Source of the DNA: CAVOKN01 sp963696505
Lineage (GTDB): Bacteria > Pseudomonadota > Gammaproteobacteria > Burkholderiales > Rhodocyclaceae
Assembly (NCBI GenBank): GCA_963696505.1
Contig: CAVOKN010000007.1
Span: 186,001-250,000 of the forward strand
Direction of reading: 5' to 3'
DNA: 64,000 nucleotides
In this document: positions 41,825 to 51,544 of the stretch, one piece after another
Layout of the letters: each line of letters opens with the position of its first letter
Position numbering within the stretch: the first letter of the stretch is position 1
Made by a program: the position numbers and the translations under genes
Notes under the pieces: generated by a model
Seen by the model: only the letters and a program-made list of their open reading frames with translations
Databases searched by the model: none
Told to the model about the DNA's origin: nothing

Positions 41825-43192
41825 CTACTGGCCTGCGGCGGCAGGCGCGTCCGCCGCCGCCGCGGGCCCGCCAGCAGAGTCAGCCTCTGGCTTGCGGCGG
41901 CGCGGGCGGCGCTTGCGCTGCGGACCTGGCCTCTCGGGATTGAGCATCGTCATGCGGTCTTCGGTGTCGGCGGTGGCAAAGCGCGTCCACCACTCGCCCA
42001 GTTCCGCGGGCAGTTCGCCGCTGGCCACGCGCAGCAACAGAAAATCGTAGCCGGCGCGGAAACGCGGCTGCTCGACCAGGCGCAGCGGACGCTTGCCGGA
42101 GTTCTGCTCGAAGCGCGGCTGCAGCGCCCAGATCTCCTTGATGTCGGCGGCGATGCGCCGGGTGATGGCGAGCTTTTCGCCCTGCTGGTCGAGCACCTCG
42201 ACCATCGCTTCGAACAGGCCGGGGATGTTGGGTTCCTTGCGCGCCTTGCGCTGTTCCCAGTTGGCCAGCACCTCGTGCCACAGCAGGGTGGCGAAGAGGA
42301 ATCCGGGGGACACCGGCTTGCCCGCCTTCACCCTCTCGTCGGTATTGGCCAGCGACAGCATGACGAAGCGTTCGCCCATCGGCTGCTCCAGGATCACGTC
42401 GAGCAGCGGCAGCAGGCCATGGTGCAGGCCCTCGTCGCGCAGCCGGCGGATGCACTCCACGGCGTGGCCCGACAGCAGCAGCTTGAGCATCTCGTCGAAC
42501 AGGCGCGAGGGCGGCACGTTCTCCAGCAGGTCGGCCATCTCGCGGATCGGCTGCCGCGCCGCGGGGTCTATGGCCAGCCCCAGCTTGGCGGCGAAGCGCA
42601 CCGCCCGCACCATGCGAATGGGATCCTCGCGGTAGCGCTGGCGCGGGTCGCCGATCATGCGCAGGGTGCGCTGCTGCAGGTCTGCCACGCCGTGGTGGTA
42701 GTCGACGACGGTCTGGTTGACCGGGTTGTAGTACAGCGCGTTGACGGTGAAGTCGCGTCGCGCCGCGTCCTCCTCCTGATTGCCGAAGACGTTGTCGCGC
42801 AGCACGCGGCCGTGCTCGTCGGTTTCCGCGTCCTCGCCGCTGGCGGCGCGGTAGGTGGACACCTCGATGGTCTCGGCACCGCTCATCACGTGCACGATGC
42901 GGAAGCGCCGGCCGATGATGCGCGAGCGGCGGAACAGTTCGCGCACCTGCTCCGGCGTGGCGCTGGTCGCGACGTCGAAGTCCTTGGGACGGAAGCCGGC
43001 GATCAGGTCGCGTACCGCGCCGCCGACGATGTAGGCCGGGAAGCCCGCCTCCTGCAGCCGCTGCACCACGTGGCGCGCCGCCGGCGAAATCCAGTCGAGA
43101 TGGATGCCGTGGCGCGCGGCGGGAATCACCGCCGGTTCGTGGGCAGGGGGCTCGCCGCGTCGGAAGACCTTGCGCAGCAGCTTGCGGATCAT
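41825..43192 (-). CDS. pcnB: Poly(A) polymerase I
   Basis: Adds 3' poly(A) tails that promote RNA decay. The 455-residue protein has the class II nucleotidyltransferase head (YIVGGAVRDLIAGFRPKDFD, then VATSATPEQVRELF), RRDFTVNALYY and the RNA-binding region YREDPIRMVRAVRFAAKLG. The C-terminus is basic then Ala/Gly-rich (RKRRPRRRKPEAD). CCA-adding enzymes share the fold, but the long N-terminus and basic tail favour PcnB. Confidence 0.95.
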   Translation of the reverse strand: MIRKLLRKVFRRGEPPAHEPAVIPAARHGIHLDWISPAARHVVQRLQEAGFPAYIVGGAVRDLIAGFRPKDFDVATSATPEQVRELFRRSRIIGRRFRIVHVMSGAETIEVSTYRAASGEDAETDEHGRVLRDNVFGNQEEDAARRDFTVNALYYNPVNQTVVDYHHGVADLQQRTLRMIGDPRQRYREDPIRMVRAVRFAAKLGLAIDPAARQPIREMADLLENVPPSRLFDEMLKLLLSGHAVECIRRLRDEGLHHGLLPLLDVILEQPMGERFVMLSLANTDERVKAGKPVSPGFLFATLLWHEVLANWEQRKARKEPNIPGLFEAMVEVLDQQGEKLAITRRIAADIKEIWALQPRFEQNSGKRPLRLVEQPRFRAGYDFLLLRVASGELPAELGEWWTRFATADTEDRMTMLNPERPGPQRKRRPRRRKPEADSAGGPAAAADAPAAAGQ

Positions 43193-43251
43193 GGGCAGGG
43201 AAAAGTCAGTCTCTGTAAGGCGCCGCCATGATAGCGGAAATAGCGCCGGGA

Positions 43252-43917
43252 CTAGCTTCGCAGGCCGATGACGGGCCAGCCGCGGCTGCGAGCGTGGGCT
43301 TCGAGCGTCGGGTCGGGGTCCACCGCCACCGGGCGGCTGACTTTCTCCAGCAGCGGCAGGTCGTTGAGGGAGTCGCTGTAGAACCAGCTTGCGCCGAAGC
43401 TAGCCCAGTCGTGGCCGAGGCCGGCCAGCCAGGCTTCCACGCGAGCGATCTTGCCCTCGCGGAAGCTGGGGGTGCCGCTCACGCCGCCGGTGAACGCGCC
43501 GCCGCGCTGCTCGGGCTCGGTGGCGACGAGGTGGGGGATGCCGAACTCCCGTGCGATGGGCGCGGTGATGAAGCTGTTGGTGGCGGTGACCACCGCCGTC
43601 AGCGCGCCATCGCCCTGGTGGCGCTTCACCAGTTCGCGCGCCGCCGGCAGCACGATCGGCAGGATGTGCGCCGCCATGAATTCGACATGCCAGGCGTCGA
43701 GCTGGGCGCGCGGGTGGCGCGACAGCGGCTTCAACTGGAAGTCGAGGAATTCATGGATGTCCAGCGTCCCGGCCTTGTACTGGGCATAGAAATCGGCGTT
43801 GCGCGCCTCGTACACCTCGCGGTCGAGAACGCCCTTGGAAATGAGGAACTGCGCCCACTCGAAGTCGGAGTCGCCGGCGAGCAGGGTGTTATCCAGGTCG
43901 AATAGTGCGAGATCCAT
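43252..43917 (-). CDS. HAD-IB family phosphatase (SerB-like)
   Basis: A 221-residue HAD hydrolase with motif I LALFDLDNTLLAGDSD, motif II VVTATNSF and motif IV YSDSLNDLPLL. The cap between motifs I and II is helical as in SerB-like HAD-IB enzymes that hydrolyse phosphoserine, histidinol phosphate or lipid phosphates. Located next to hda, as in other betaproteobacteria. Substrate unknown. A CTGACTTTC copy lies at 43337-43345 in the sense-antisense KVS form. Confidence 0.92.
   Translation of the reverse strand: MDLALFDLDNTLLAGDSDFEWAQFLISKGVLDREVYEARNADFYAQYKAGTLDIHEFLDFQLKPLSRHPRAQLDAWHVEFMAAHILPIVLPAARELVKRHQGDGALTAVVTATNSFITAPIAREFGIPHLVATEPEQRGGAFTGGVSGTPSFREGKIARVEAWLAGLGHDWASFGASWFYSDSLNDLPLLEKVSRPVAVDPDPTLEAHARSRGWPVIGLRS
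43337..43345 (+). repeat. CTGACTTTC copy 11
   Basis: In the HAD-IB phosphatase near motif IV, antisense, encoding KVS; preceded by G. Confidence 0.9.
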
Positions 43918-43926
43918 TTCGCTTTT

Positions 43927-43979
43927 CTAGGGTGCGCCATGCGCACCATTCGCGGGGACGGTGCGCATGGCGCTACGGC
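43927..43979. repeat. Intergenic palindromic repeat, copy 5
   Basis: CTAGGGTGCGCCATGCGCAC with inverted GGTGCGCATGGCGCTACGGC at 43960-43979. It fills the gap between hda and the HAD gene and overlaps the last codons of hda. Confidence 0.88.
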
Positions 43980-44659
43980 AGGGTTGGAGGTGACGCAGTG
44001 GACAGCACCTCCCGCAGCAACGGCAGCGTAACCGGCCGCTGCTGCTCCAGGGACCTGCGGTCCAGCGCATCGAGCACCGCCATCAGGTAGGGCAGGTCGC
44101 GCGGCGCGTGGCGCAGCAGGTAGTCCAGCGTTCCCGGCTCGACCCGCATGCCGCGACCGGCGGCGTGGCGCGACAGGGTTTCGGCCTTGTCCTCGTCCGA
44201 CAGCGGCTTCACTTCGTAGATCAGCGCTGCGCCGATGCGGGTGCGCAGGTCTTCCCGCAGCGCGAGTTGCAGCGGCGGCGCTTCGCCCGCCAGCAGCAGC
44301 GCAAGGCCGATCAACCGCGCCGTGTTGAAGGCGCGGAACAGGGCGATCTGCCCCGCCTCGGACAGCCGATCGACGTCGTCCACGATCAGCAGACCTCCCG
44401 CCGGCATGGGGAGGGTGTCGCCCGCCTGCGCGCCCGCGACGTAGCTCACCTGCCGTCCCGCGGCGACTGACTTCGCTTCCGTGGCGCGCAGCAGGTGGCT
44501 GCGGCCGCTGCCCGCCGCGCCCCAGAGGTAAATCGCGTCGTAGCAATCGGGCTGCGTCAGTTCGGTCAGTCGCGCCAGCAGTTCGGCATTGGCGCCGGGG
44601 ACGAAGCGCTCGAAGCTGGGCTCGGCCTGGGGGCGGATGTCGAGCAGCAACTGGCGCAT
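43973..44659 (-). CDS. hda: DnaA regulatory inactivator Hda
   Basis: Stimulates ATP hydrolysis by DnaA at the sliding clamp to prevent re-initiation. The 228-residue AAA+ protein starts MRQLLLDIRPQAEPSFERF, where the QLLLDI segment is the clamp-binding motif. Walker A reads GAAGSGRSH with Arg in place of Lys, which is normal for Hda. Walker B is LLIVDDVDRLSE. ATG 44659 was chosen to place the clamp motif at the N-terminus. Divergent from purM, the common betaproteobacterial arrangement. Confidence 0.95.
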   Translation of the reverse strand: MRQLLLDIRPQAEPSFERFVPGANAELLARLTELTQPDCYDAIYLWGAAGSGRSHLLRATEAKSVAAGRQVSYVAGAQAGDTLPMPAGGLLIVDDVDRLSEAGQIALFRAFNTARLIGLALLLAGEAPPLQLALREDLRTRIGAALIYEVKPLSDEDKAETLSRHAAGRGMRVEPGTLDYLLRHAPRDLPYLMAVLDALDRRSLEQQRPVTLPLLREVLSTASPPTLP

Positions 44660-44847
44660 CGCCGGTGCGCCGTTGCGCCGTGGCGCGCGGGTCTTGGCGC
44701 GCTTCATGGGCACAGCCGGCACAGGCCGGGCAGGCGGTCGAAGAATTCGGGGTGGTCCAATTCCGGTAAACTTGCGAGCTTGCGGCGCCGCGCCATTCAG
44801 GGTTTCAAAGGGCCGCAAGTGTATCAACTTCCCGGCCTGCCCCGCCC

Positions 44848-45909
44848 ATGACCGATCCCACGAACAGTACCCGCCCCTCCTTGAGCTACCGCGATGCCGG
44901 CGTCGACATCGATGCCGGCGACGCTCTGGTGGAACGTATCAAGCCCTTCGCCAAACGCACCATGCGGCCCGAGGTGCTGGCGGGCATAGGCGGTTTCGGC
45001 GCGCTGTTCGAGATCTCGACGAGCTATCGCGAGCCGGTGCTGGTGTCGGGCACCGATGGCGTGGGCACCAAGCTCAAGCTCGCCTTCGTGCTCGACCGCC
45101 ACGATACCGTCGGCATCGACCTGGTGGCGATGAGCGTGAACGACATCCTGGTGCAGGGCGCCGAGCCGCTGTTCTTCCTCGACTACTTCGCCTGCGGCAA
45201 GCTGGAAGTGGGCACCGCAGCGAGCGTGATCCAGGGTATCGCGCAGGGCTGCGAGCAGGCGGGCTGCGCGCTGATCGGCGGCGAGACGGCGGAGATGCCG
45301 GGCATGTATCCGCCGGGCGAATACGACCTTGCCGGCTTTGCGGTGGGCGTGGTCGAGAAGTCAGCCATCATAGACGGGTCGCGCATCGTGCCGGGCGACG
45401 TGGTGCTGGGGCTCGCCTCCAGCGGCGCCCATTCCAACGGCTATTCGCTGGTGCGCAAGATCGTCGAGCGCGCCAGGCCCGACTTCAACGCGCCGTTCGA
45501 CGGCGGCCGCAGGCTGGGCGAGGTGCTGCTCGCGCCTACCCGCATTTATGTGAAGCCGCTGCTGGCGCTGCTGCGCGAGATGCCCGGCACGATCAAGGGC
45601 CTGGCCCACATCACCGGCGGCGGGCTGCTGGAGAACGTGCCGCGCATCCTGCGCGACGATGTCCGTGCCGTGTTGGAGAAATCCGCCTGGCGACGCCCGA
45701 AGCTGTTCAACTGGCTGCAGGCAGAGGGCGGCGTGGCGGAGCCGGAAATGCACCGGGTGTTCAACTGTGGCATCGGCATGGTGGCGGTGGTGGCGCCGGA
45801 GCAGGCCGATGCGGCCATGGCGCGGCTCAAGGCGGCGGGCGAGACGGTGTATCGCATCGGGCGCATCGAGTCGCGGCGGGCAGGCGAGCCCGGCACCGTC
45901 GTCGTCTAG
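44848..45909 (+). CDS. purM: Phosphoribosylformylglycinamidine cyclo-ligase
   Basis: AIR synthetase, fifth step of purine synthesis. The 353-residue protein has SLSYRDAGVDIDAGDALVER, LVSGTDGVGTKLKLAF, GCALIGGETAEMPGMYPPGE (ATP site), SSGAHSNGYSLVRKI and LAHITGGGLLENVPRIL. Full length, ATG 44848. The 188 bases between it and hda hold both promoters. Confidence 0.98.
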   Translation: MTDPTNSTRPSLSYRDAGVDIDAGDALVERIKPFAKRTMRPEVLAGIGGFGALFEISTSYREPVLVSGTDGVGTKLKLAFVLDRHDTVGIDLVAMSVNDILVQGAEPLFFLDYFACGKLEVGTAASVIQGIAQGCEQAGCALIGGETAEMPGMYPPGEYDLAGFAVGVVEKSAIIDGSRIVPGDVVLGLASSGAHSNGYSLVRKIVERARPDFNAPFDGGRRLGEVLLAPTRIYVKPLLALLREMPGTIKGLAHITGGGLLENVPRILRDDVRAVLEKSAWRRPKLFNWLQAEGGVAEPEMHRVFNCGIGMVAVVAPEQADAAMARLKAAGETVYRIGRIESRRAGEPGTVVV

Positions 45910-45999
45910 CGTCGCCTGCCCGCTGTCCGCAACTTTTCCCAGCGCAGCCGGTCGGAACTTCATCCCGCGCCGGGCGCTCGCTTCGGCGCCCCCCCAATC

Positions 46000-47175
46000 A
46001 TGCCAATGACAAAATCGCGCAAGATCCTGGTCATCGTCCTTTCGTTTGCCGGTCTCGCGGCGCTGACTGCCGCGGCCTTCTACTTCAACCGCAGCGGCGG
46101 CTTCGGCGCCCACACGCCACAGCAGGGAATGGCTGGCGGCGGTTCGGCCCCGGCCAAGCCGGCCGGTTCCGCTCCCGGCGGCGGGCCGCCGGGCGGGATG
46201 GCGGTGGGTGTGGAGGCGGTGCCGGTGCAGCGCAGCGCACTCCCCGACGACACCACCGCGGTGGGCAGCCTGCGTGCCGCCGAATCGGTGGTGCTGCGCC
46301 CCGAGATCGCGGGCCGGATCGCTCGCATCGAGTTTCGCGAAGGCGTGGCGGTGAGCAAGGGCCAGTTGCTGATCGCGCTCGACGACTCGACCCAGGCCGC
46401 CGACCTGCAACAGGCCAAGGCCAACCTTGCGCTGGCGCGCTCCAACTTCGACCGTACCGAAGACCTGTTCCGCAAGAAGTTCCTCAGTGCCAGCGCCCAG
46501 GACCAGGCCGCGGCCAACCTCAAGGTGCAGGAGGCGGCCACCGCCCAGGCCCAGGCGCGCTGGGCCAAGACGCGCATCGTCGCCCCCTACGACGGTGTGA
46601 TCGGCATCCGCAACGTCTCGGTGGGCGACTACGTGAAGGAGGGCCAGGATCTGGTGAACCTGGAGGACATTTCGGGCCTCAAGGTGGACTTCAAGCTGCC
46701 CGAGCGCTATCTCGGCCGGGTGCAGAAGGGCCAGAGCGTCGAACTGTCGTCCGACGCGCGGCCCGGGAAGACCGTCAGCGCCACCGTCAACGCCATCGAT
46801 CCGCTGATCGACGCGAGCGGCCGCGCCATTGCCCTGCGGGCGCGGCTCGCCAATCCCGAAGGCAAGCTGCGGCCCGGCCTGTTTGTGCGGGTGCGGCTGA
46901 TCTTCGGCAGCCGCCGCGACGTGCTGACCGTCCCCGAGGAGGCGCTGGTGCCCTCGGGCGCCGACCAGTACGTGTTCCGCGTTGCGGAAGGCAAGGCGCA
47001 GCGGGTGAAGATCGTCACCGGCGCGCGGCGCGACGCCCGCGTCGAGGTGGTGGAGGGGCTGAAGGCCGACGACATGGTGATCACCGCCGGCCACATGAAA
47101 ATCAGGGACGGTGCGCCGGTGAGCGTGGTTGCGGCTACTCCCCCGCCGGCGACGGCGAAGGCGGAAAAGCAATGA
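46000..47175 (+). CDS. RND efflux periplasmic adaptor
   Basis: A 391-residue MFP. N-terminal membrane anchor (ILVIVLSFAGLAALTAAAFY), a Gly/Pro-rich linker, lipoyl halves (VLRPEIAGRIARIEFREG and TRIVAPYDGVIGIRNVSVG), a short hairpin, and a beta-barrel ending VLTVPEEALVPSGADQYVF. Pairs with the RND pump 53 bases downstream. ATG 46000 or 46006 are both possible. No outer-membrane factor gene is adjacent, so a shared TolC-type channel is assumed. Confidence 0.93.
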   Translation: MPMTKSRKILVIVLSFAGLAALTAAAFYFNRSGGFGAHTPQQGMAGGGSAPAKPAGSAPGGGPPGGMAVGVEAVPVQRSALPDDTTAVGSLRAAESVVLRPEIAGRIARIEFREGVAVSKGQLLIALDDSTQAADLQQAKANLALARSNFDRTEDLFRKKFLSASAQDQAAANLKVQEAATAQAQARWAKTRIVAPYDGVIGIRNVSVGDYVKEGQDLVNLEDISGLKVDFKLPERYLGRVQKGQSVELSSDARPGKTVSATVNAIDPLIDASGRAIALRARLANPEGKLRPGLFVRVRLIFGSRRDVLTVPEEALVPSGADQYVFRVAEGKAQRVKIVTGARRDARVEVVEGLKADDMVITAGHMKIRDGAPVSVVAATPPPATAKAEKQ

Positions 47176-47228
47176 CACGCCCGCGCGTCGAGCTTTCGTG
47201 CCTGCGCGGCACCCCGGGAGCCTGAGCC

Positions 47229-50200
47229 ATGGTCCTGTCGGAGATCTGCATCCGCCGCCCGGTGTTCGCCACCGTCATGAGCCTGGTGATCATGCTGATC
47301 GGGCTGGTGTCCTACACCCGGCTGCCGGTGCGGGAATACCCGAAGATCGACGAGCCGGTGGTGACGGTGGACACCACCTACAAGGGTGCCTCGGCGGAGA
47401 TCATCGAGTCGCAGGTGACGAAACCCCTGGAGGACTCGCTGGCGGGCATCGAAGGCGTGGACGTCCTGTCCTCGATCAGCCGCCAGGAGAACAGCCAGAT
47501 CACGGTGCGCTTCAAGCTGGAACGCAACCCGGACAACGCCGCCGCCGACGTGCGCGACCGCGTGTCGCGGGTGCGCAACCGCCTGCCGCTGGACGTCGAG
47601 GAGCCGGTGATCGCCAAGGTCGAGGCCGATGCCAACCCCATCATCTGGCTCGCCTTCTCCTCCGACACGCATTCGCCGCTGGACGTCACCGATGTGGCCA
47701 GCCGCATCGTCAAGCCGCGTCTGCAGACCCTTCCCGGCGCCGCCGACGTGCGCGTCTTCGGCGAGCGAAAATATTCGATGCGGATCTGGGTGGACGGCGA
47801 CCGGCTGGCCGGCTTCGGCCTCACGCCGCAGGATGTGGAAGACGCGCTGCGGCGCCAGAACGTCGAAGTGCCGGCCGGGCGCATCGAAAGCCGGCAGCGG
47901 GAGTTCAGCGTCGTGGCGCAGACCGACCTCACCAAGCCCGAGCAGTTCGAGGCCATCGTGGTGAGGCAGGTGAACGACTATCCGGTGCGCATCCGCGACA
48001 TCGGCAAGGTCGAGGTGAGCGCCGTGTCCGAGCGCAGCACCGTGCGCTTCAAGGGCAAGAGCGCGGTGGCGCTGGGGGTGATCAAGCAGGCCACCGCAAA
48101 CCCGCTGGAGCTTTCCAGGGCGGTGCGCGCCGAATTGCCGCGGCTGATCGCCGACCTGCCCCAGGGCATGACCGTGAACATCGCCTACGACAGCTCGGTG
48201 TTCATCGACCGCTCGATCCAGGCGGTGTTCATGACCATCGCCGAGGCCATCGTGCTGGTGGCGGCGATCATCTTCCTGTTTCTGCGCAACTGGCGCGCCA
48301 TGGTCATCCCCTTGGTGACGATCCCGGTGTCGCTGATCGGCGCCTTTGCGCTGATGTTCGTGATGGACTTCACCATCAACACGCTGACGCTGCTGGCGCT
48401 GGTGCTGGCCATCGGCCTGGTGGTCGACGATGCCATCGTGGTGCTGGAGAACATCTACCGCCACATCGAAAACGGCATGCCGCGCATGCAGGCCGCCTTC
48501 CTCGGATCGAAGGAGATCGGCTTCGCGGTGATCGCCATGACACTGACGCTGGCGGCGGTGTATGCGCCGGTGGCCTTCATGACCGGGCGCACCGGCAAGC
48601 TGTTCATCGAGTTCGCCCTGACGCTGGCCGGGGCGGTGCTGGTATCCGGCTTCGTGGCGCTGACTTTGAGCCCGATGATGTGCTCGGTGCTGCTGCGCCA
48701 CGAAACGCAACACGGCCGCCTCTACCGCATCGTCGAGGCGGCGCTGAATGGGATGACCAACGGCTACCGCCGGGCGCTGGGCTGGTCGCTGCGCCACCGC
48801 TGGGTGGTGCTGCTGGTGTTTGTGCTGGTGGGCGGCGCGAGCTGGTTCCTGCTGAAGAGCCTGAAGTCGGAGCTGTCGCCGGTGGAGGACCGGGGCGTGA
48901 TCATCGGCATCTTCCTCGGCCCCGAGGGCGCGACCATCGACTACATGGACCGCTATGCGCGCCAGCTCGAAGGCATCTACAAGAACACCCAGGATGTCGA
49001 GCGCTACTTCGTGGTGGCCGGCAACCCTACGGTGTCCCAGGGCATCTCCTTCATCGGTCTGACCGACTGGACCGAGCGGCCGCGTCATTCCACTGCGGTG
49101 GTCAAGGAGCTCCAGCCCAAGTTCTTCGGCATACCGGGGGTGCTGGCCTTTCCGGTGTCGCCGCCCTCGCTCGGGCAGAGCCCGCGGGAGCGGCCGGTCA
49201 ATTTCGTCATCATCACCTCGGCCTCCTACCAGGAGCTGCAGCAGGTGACCGACGGCATCATGCAGGAGGCGGCGAAGAACCCCGGCCTCCAGGGCCTGGA
49301 CAACGACCTCAAACTCAACAAGCCGGAACTTGCGGTGCTGCTCGACCGGGATAAGGCTTCCGACCTCGGCATCCAGGTCGAGACCGTCGGCCGCACCCTG
49401 GAAACCATGCTCGGCGGGCGCCAGGTGACGCGCTTCAAGCAGCAGGGCGAGCAGTACGATGTCATCGTGCAGGTGGCGCCGTCGGATCGCGGCAACCCGC
49501 GCGACATCAGCAACATCTACGTGCGCGGAAAGAATGAGCAGATGATTCCGCTGTCGAACCTGCTCAAGGTGAACGAGACGGTGAGCCCGCGCGAGCTGAA
49601 CCACTTCGGCCAGCGCCGGGCGGTGACCATCTCCGCCAACCTGGCGCCGGGCTACACCATGGGCGAGGCGCTGGCCTTCATGGAGGATCTGGCGCGCAAG
49701 AACCTGCCGCCGGGCTACGCGGTGGATTACAACGGCCAGTCGCGGGAATTCAAGGTGTCCACCGGTTCCCTGGCACTGACTTTCACGCTGGCGCTGGCCT
49801 TCATCTACCTGGTGCTGGCGGCGCAGTTCGAGAGCTTCCGCAACCCGTTCATCATCATGCTGACGGTGCCGCTGTCGACCACCGGCGCGCTGGCGGCGCT
49901 GCTGCTCACCGGCAACACCCTGAACGTGTACAGCCAGATCGGACTGGTGACCCTGGTCGGCCTGATCACCAAGCACGGCATCCTGATCGTCGAGTTCGCC
50001 AGCCAGCTTCAGGAGAAGGGCGATGCGGTGGTCAAGGCCGTCACCGATGCCTCGGTGCTGCGCCTGAGGCCTATCCTGATGACCACCGGCGCCATGGTGC
50101 TGGGGGCGCTGCCGCTGGCGCTGGCGAGCGGCGCCGGCGCGGAGTCGCGCCAGCAGATCGGCTGGGTGATCGTCGGCGGGCTGCTGCTGGGCACGCTGCT

Positions 50201-50321
50201 CACCCTGTTCGTGGTGCCGACCGTGTACAGCCTGGTAGCGTGGCGCGGGCCGGCGCAGCTTGGGGAGCCGGAAGGCGAGGCGCCGGCGGAACCGGCGCCG
50301 GCGGGGGCGGGAGTTCCGTAG
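47229..50321 (+). CDS. RND efflux transporter, inner-membrane pump
   Basis: A 1030-residue, 12-helix HAE1-type proton antiporter of the MexB/MexF family. It has LSEICIRRPVFATVMSLVI at the start, the TM4 Asp pair in GLVVDDAIVVLENIYRHIEN, LVLAAQFESFRNP in the C-terminal half and VGLITKHGILIVEFA. Exports drugs, solvents or metabolites. The cognate adaptor is upstream. A CTGACTTTC copy at 49776-49784 encodes the LTF of ALTFTLALAFIYLVLAAQ without disturbing the family alignment. Confidence 0.96.
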   Translation: MVLSEICIRRPVFATVMSLVIMLIGLVSYTRLPVREYPKIDEPVVTVDTTYKGASAEIIESQVTKPLEDSLAGIEGVDVLSSISRQENSQITVRFKLERNPDNAAADVRDRVSRVRNRLPLDVEEPVIAKVEADANPIIWLAFSSDTHSPLDVTDVASRIVKPRLQTLPGAADVRVFGERKYSMRIWVDGDRLAGFGLTPQDVEDALRRQNVEVPAGRIESRQREFSVVAQTDLTKPEQFEAIVVRQVNDYPVRIRDIGKVEVSAVSERSTVRFKGKSAVALGVIKQATANPLELSRAVRAELPRLIADLPQGMTVNIAYDSSVFIDRSIQAVFMTIAEAIVLVAAIIFLFLRNWRAMVIPLVTIPVSLIGAFALMFVMDFTINTLTLLALVLAIGLVVDDAIVVLENIYRHIENGMPRMQAAFLGSKEIGFAVIAMTLTLAAVYAPVAFMTGRTGKLFIEFALTLAGAVLVSGFVALTLSPMMCSVLLRHETQHGRLYRIVEAALNGMTNGYRRALGWSLRHRWVVLLVFVLVGGASWFLLKSLKSELSPVEDRGVIIGIFLGPEGATIDYMDRYARQLEGIYKNTQDVERYFVVAGNPTVSQGISFIGLTDWTERPRHSTAVVKELQPKFFGIPGVLAFPVSPPSLGQSPRERPVNFVIITSASYQELQQVTDGIMQEAAKNPGLQGLDNDLKLNKPELAVLLDRDKASDLGIQVETVGRTLETMLGGRQVTRFKQQGEQYDVIVQVAPSDRGNPRDISNIYVRGKNEQMIPLSNLLKVNETVSPRELNHFGQRRAVTISANLAPGYTMGEALAFMEDLARKNLPPGYAVDYNGQSREFKVSTGSLALTFTLALAFIYLVLAAQFESFRNPFIIMLTVPLSTTGALAALLLTGNTLNVYSQIGLVTLVGLITKHGILIVEFASQLQEKGDAVVKAVTDASVLRLRPILMTTGAMVLGALPLALASGAGAESRQQIGWVIVGGLLLGTLLTLFVVPTVYSLVAWRGPAQLGEPEGEAPAEPAPAGAGVP
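49776..49784 (+). repeat. CTGACTTTC copy 12
   Basis: In a transmembrane helix of the RND pump, sense, encoding LTF; preceded by A. Confidence 0.9.
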
Positions 50322-50365
50322 TCCGGTTGTTGGCGCGAGCTGTCAGCGCGCCGCTCCAAGCGGCG

Positions 50366-51265
50366 TCAAGCGCATCGGTTGAGCAGGCCGGTCTTGATCT
50401 CGAGGACGTCGATCGTCTCGATGGGGACGAACTGCCCAAGTTTGTGGATGTGATGGAACTTCACGACGCACGAATCTGCCGGTGTGCGGTAGACCAAGCC
50501 GCGCAGACGGTAGACCCGGACGCTGTCGCCGAAATCCAGCTCGACGACGACCTTGTCGTGCGGTTTCATCGACGGCAAGGGTGAGCCGGAGGACGGTTTC
50601 AGCCGCAGCGATACATCGGAAAAATCCGCCAGAACGCATGCCGTTGGGGGCCCGTTCGGCTTGACGAAGAGTCTCGCAGGCATGTCGCAGTTGATCCGTG
50701 CCTTTTGCCGCTGGTCGGCGATGCGAAGCGTCTCGAAATCCGGCCGCAACAGGATCATCTGGCTGTCCAGGTAGGGGCCGTCCTTCAGCGCGATGCGGCC
50801 GTCCACCTGGGTATCGAGGCTCGCGACTCCCCGTTGGCTGGCGTCGGCGATCAGGGTGATGGTGTTGCCGCGGGCGAACTGACCGGTTCGGCTGAGAGTC
50901 GCCCGGCGGACGTAATCGAGCGAACGTTCCATGTCCGAGGTGTCCGGTACCATCAACTGAAACTTGGTCACGTGCTCCGGTTCCAGCGGCCGCTTGCGGC
51001 CGTCCCAGAGGAATCCGACGGGCAGTTCGTCGGCGTCGTAGCGGATCGCGTCCCTGGAGTAGATGAGGTGCTCGTTCACCCGGTAGGCGAGGACTATGGT
51101 CCGGAAGACGATGTCGCGCTGGAACTCGGGGAAATAGCGGATCTTGCGCCCGATGGGGAATTGCTCGCAGAGTATCCCCAACTGGTCGCGGTCGAGGACC
51201 GGATCGGCGACCGCCCCCTCCTCGTCCCCATCAGCGAGGTAATTCTTCAGTAGCCGTCTCAGCAT
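50366..51265 (-). CDS. PilZ domain protein, YcgR-like layout
   Basis: A 299-residue protein. The C-terminal ~110 residues form a PilZ domain: RQKARINCDMPARLFV supplies an RxxxR-type c-di-GMP loop (R-Q-K-A-R) and DFSDVSLRL stands at the D/NxSxxG position, where the Gly is replaced. Residues 1-170 form a YcgR-N-like beta-barrel region. YcgR proteins brake flagella when c-di-GMP is high. The degenerate second motif makes ligand binding uncertain. Convergent with the RND pump gene. Confidence 0.75.
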   Translation of the reverse strand: MLRRLLKNYLADGDEEGAVADPVLDRDQLGILCEQFPIGRKIRYFPEFQRDIVFRTIVLAYRVNEHLIYSRDAIRYDADELPVGFLWDGRKRPLEPEHVTKFQLMVPDTSDMERSLDYVRRATLSRTGQFARGNTITLIADASQRGVASLDTQVDGRIALKDGPYLDSQMILLRPDFETLRIADQRQKARINCDMPARLFVKPNGPPTACVLADFSDVSLRLKPSSGSPLPSMKPHDKVVVELDFGDSVRVYRLRGLVYRTPADSCVVKFHHIHKLGQFVPIETIDVLEIKTGLLNRCA

Positions 51266-51544
51266 TCCTGCCCCCAGGCGAGCCGCGCTCCCCCAAGGGG
51301 GGCACCGTCAGGCGCGTAATCGGCACGGTTGGGCGTCGCCTGAAGGGTGGAGGGGCAAGAGTAGGGCAGCGCCGCGCGGGCGGGTAGCCGTTGGACGGCC
51401 GCAAACGTGGCGATTCGTGCGACGATCGGGTGCAACGGCGGGTCCGGGTTCATGCCCGGTTTCCGTCTGTCCGGCCGCGATCGGTTTCCGGGCATCGGGC
51501 TCGTCGGCCAGTGTTCGGGCCGCTCCACTCTAAAGCGCACCGCC

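Noticed and set aside
44520..44560. Missing Walker A lysine in Hda (GAAGSGRSH)
   Set aside because: Arg at this position is normal for Hda proteins, including the E. coli one.
46707..49976. Very long open frame opposite the RND pump gene (and similar antisense frames opposite purM, kefC, alr-radA, recC)
   Set aside because: High GC with strong third-position bias opens antisense frames. The sense proteins are full-length known families and the antisense translations are low-complexity His/Arg/Gln-rich.
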